DNA of 8,555 nt, taken from positions 1-8,555 of the forward strand of contig JABGUA010000032.1 in NCBI GenBank assembly GCA_018646825.1, written 5' to 3'. Made by a program: the position numbers and the translations under genes. This document shows positions 7,110 to 8,555 of this stretch, piece by piece (the first letter of the stretch is position 1; each line of letters opens with the position of its first letter). The notes under the pieces are model-generated. The model worked only from the letters and a program-made list of their open reading frames with translations. It searched no databases and had not been told where the DNA came from. Origin of the DNA: Piscirickettsiaceae bacterium (lineage in GTDB: Bacteria > Pseudomonadota > Gammaproteobacteria > Nitrosococcales > Methylophagaceae).

Positions 7110-8093
7110 TTAAAGGGCTCTAATTAGCTTGGTTGCTGCATCAAAACCGCTTGTAAATGCTGCTTCTACTCGACCCTGAATAAACCAATCACCACAGACA
7201 GCAATTTGTTGTTCCATATCCAGAAAATGAGTCTCCCCTGTTTGCTTTCCGATATTAGCAAAATGCCAACCATGAAGTGATTTATGAGCCGCACCCGACA
7301 AGTCAAAACCGATAACCTCACTGGTTTGACTACTAAGATACTCCATTACTTGATCACTCCCATCATAGAGATGATCATCTGCCCATTGATTAGTCGAGTG
7401 GACTAATAGACAAAAAGGCTTACCCCTTCCTGGTTTTGTGCTGTTAACAGAAATCCAACTAATATCATTACCACGCACTAGGGCTGCATCGAATGCTAAT
7501 GACAAATCATGTTCAAAACCTAGCATCAGCGAAAAACAAGCTTTCATCTTTATCTCATCTAGTTTCGGATAACATGAAAGCGAAGAAGGCAATAGCTCGC
7601 TGGCTTGTTGGGCGGGAGTAGTAGGTATCACCCAATCATATTCACCCAGCGTTTTACCTTGATCATCATCTAGCTGCCACTTATCGTTCTTTTTAGTTAT
7701 CGACTGAACTTTGACATCAAGCCTGACATTCAGATCCCGGCTCAAATATTTAGCGATAGCATTCATGCCTGGTACGCCAACATAATGCGGTTTGTCCTCG
7801 ACCCACTGCCTTTTTAGTATGATTTTTTTATTTTCAAATTCTGCAAAACAGCCATCCCAAGGCGCAATAATACCTTGTGTCAGCATAGGGCTAATGAAAG
7901 CCTTAAATTCAGCTGTTCTAGCAAGAAAAAACTGTGCGCCATGATCAAAAGAATAAGGTGCTGCATGCCTTGTAGCCATTCTGCCGCCGACACCGCCTGC
8001 TTTTTCAAACACTGTGATATTAGCGTGCTGATTCAACTTGGTGGCAGCGGTGAGCCCGGATAACCCCGCACCGATAATGGCAATATTGGTCAT
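7110..8093 (-). CDS. Renalase-like FAD-dependent oxidoreductase (COG3380 type)
   Basis: This is a cytoplasmic flavoprotein of 327 residues with the amine-oxidase/renalase fold. The N-terminal Rossmann motif GAGLSG lies at 8-13 with the FAD-ribose acidic residue Glu30. GGRMATR follows at 36-42 and FDHGAQFF at 49-56; the RMATR and DHGAQ(Y/F)F pair is typical of bacterial renalase-like proteins. The C-terminal flavin-binding signature CGDW is at 300-303, followed by GRVEAAF from 307. Characterised bacterial renalases oxidise mis-reduced NADH isomers, which suggests a repair role, but the substrate of this protein cannot be read from sequence and other flavin oxidoreductase functions remain possible. 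The ATG at 8093 has AGAGGG 11 bases upstream (8105-8110). It is transcribed alone, convergent with the tRNA, with a likely promoter in the gap before it and the ompA-like terminator isolating it from the upstream gene. Confidence 0.85.
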   Translation of the reverse strand: MTNIAIIGAGLSGLTAATKLNQHANITVFEKAGGVGGRMATRHAAPYSFDHGAQFFLARTAEFKAFISPMLTQGIIAPWDGCFAEFENKKIILKRQWVEDKPHYVGVPGMNAIAKYLSRDLNVRLDVKVQSITKKNDKWQLDDDQGKTLGEYDWVIPTTPAQQASELLPSSLSCYPKLDEIKMKACFSLMLGFEHDLSLAFDAALVRGNDISWISVNSTKPGRGKPFCLLVHSTNQWADDHLYDGSDQVMEYLSSQTSEVIGFDLSGAAHKSLHGWHFANIGKQTGETHFLDMEQQIAVCGDWFIQGRVEAAFTSGFDAATKLIRAL

Positions 8094-8124
8094 ATTTTTT
8101 GTAGCCCTCTTTTAGCAAGGCGCC

Positions 8125-8152
8125 ATATTAACATCCGATGATCAGATACCAA
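8125..8152 (-). promoter_or_regulatory. Candidate sigma70 promoter of the renalase-like gene
   Basis: On the minus strand TTGGTA (8152-8147) and TAATAT (8130-8125) are separated by 16 bases and lie upstream of the AGAGGG ribosome binding site. Both boxes are imperfect matches. The position is right for the only gene downstream, and the region lies after the ompA-like terminator, so the gene needs its own promoter. Confidence 0.4.
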
Positions 8153-8211
8153 AAAAGCCATTTACACACATCCTATCTTTTTCCATCGTTAATATTGAAA
8201 ATAGTATAGGC

Positions 8212-8240
8212 AAAAAAAAGGCCCCATAAAGGGGCCTTTC
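8212..8240 (-). terminator. Rho-independent terminator of the OmpA-family gene
   Basis: On the minus strand AAAGGCCCC (8239-8231), loop TTTAT and GGGGCCTTT (8225-8217) form a 9-bp GC-rich stem, and the T-run continues to 8212, giving eight consecutive T. It starts about 25 bases after the OmpA-family stop codon. The plus strand has only a short T-run after the stem, so activity is mainly for the minus-strand gene. Confidence 0.92.
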
Positions 8241-8264
8241 CTAACGCTTTAGTGTAACTAACGC

Positions 8265-8555
8265 TTATTGACTCACAACAAAATCAACACGACGATTCAT
8301 CGCACGACCTTCTGATGTGTCATTACTTGCAACAGGACTGCCTTCGCCCATACCAACAGCCATCAATTTACTCGCATCGATACCACCGTGATTCACTAAG
8401 TAATGAATCGCAGCTTCAGCACGGTGAAGAGATAGCGTCTGATTATATGCCGCAGCACCACGACTATCTGTGTGGCCTTCTACACTGACATTAACAACGC
8501 CAGTTGCATCAGCAAGGCGATTAATCGCAGTATCTAATTTGCTTTTCGCATGCGC
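8265..8555 (-). CDS. OmpA-family protein, C-terminal peptidoglycan-binding domain, cut by window edge
   Basis: The last 96 codons and the TAA stop of an OmpA-like gene are present; the start lies beyond the right edge. The visible part is an almost complete OmpA C-terminal domain, which binds diaminopimelate in peptidoglycan and anchors the outer membrane to the wall. Its signatures are VEGHTDSRG, YNQTLSLHRAEA, LMAVGMGEGSPVASN and GRAMNRRVDFVV, followed by only SQ before the stop. The Asp in HTDSRG and the Arg in NRRVDF are the usual peptidoglycan-contact residues. Because the N-terminus is missing, it cannot be told whether this is a beta-barrel OmpA porin, a Pal-like lipoprotein or another OmpA-domain protein. 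The strong terminator just downstream suggests a well-expressed gene that is last in its unit. Confidence 0.92.
   Translation of the reverse strand, partial: AHAKSKLDTAINRLADATGVVNVSVEGHTDSRGAAAYNQTLSLHRAEAAIHYLVNHGGIDASKLMAVGMGEGSPVASNDTSEGRAMNRRVDFVVSQ

Overview
This window looks like ordinary core chromosome from a Gram-negative proteobacterium with moderate-to-low GC. A gammaproteobacterium is most likely, for example a Methylophaga/Thiotrichales-like lineage, but that placement is inference. It rests on the neighbourhood of engB beside cytochrome c4 and a System II (Ccs) cytochrome c maturation pair, an OmpA-type outer-membrane protein, and a CCA-encoding tRNA. I see no prophage, integrase, intact transposase, CRISPR array, toxin-antitoxin pair or defence gene, and coding density is high.

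Layout, left to right. Positions 1-3355 hold a minus-strand block read right to left. It starts with a secreted di-heme cytochrome c4 (3355-2750), continues with ResB/Ccs1 (2657-651), and ends with the N-terminal half of CcsA/ResC (usually annotated CcsB; 600 to beyond the left edge). The last two form the heme delivery and ligation machinery of System II. The first is a likely client, since it carries two CxxCH heme sites. A 201-base divergent spacer (3356-3556) separates this block from engB (3557-4168, plus), a ribosome-assembly GTPase. Glycogen phosphorylase (4344-6848, plus) follows behind its own extended -10 promoter and ends at a strong 14-bp hairpin. A tRNA-Arg(CCG) gene (6979-7055, plus) with its own -10 box comes next. 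Facing it is a renalase-like FAD oxidoreductase (8093-7110, minus). The right edge cuts an OmpA-family gene (8555-8265, minus), whose C-terminal peptidoglycan-binding domain is followed by a textbook terminator.

The functional core is cytochrome c biogenesis: cytochrome c4 and its two-part synthase appear co-transcribed, which supplies electron carriers to terminal oxidases. The other genes are housekeeping units (ribosome assembly, glycogen breakdown, tRNA, envelope anchoring) with no clear link to one another. No gap between genes exceeds about 200 bases.

I found no convincing undescribed system. The items most worth a second look are a possible mobile-repeat relic between cytochrome c4 and resB, an inverted repeat over the glgP promoter, and two unusual residues in the phosphorylase.
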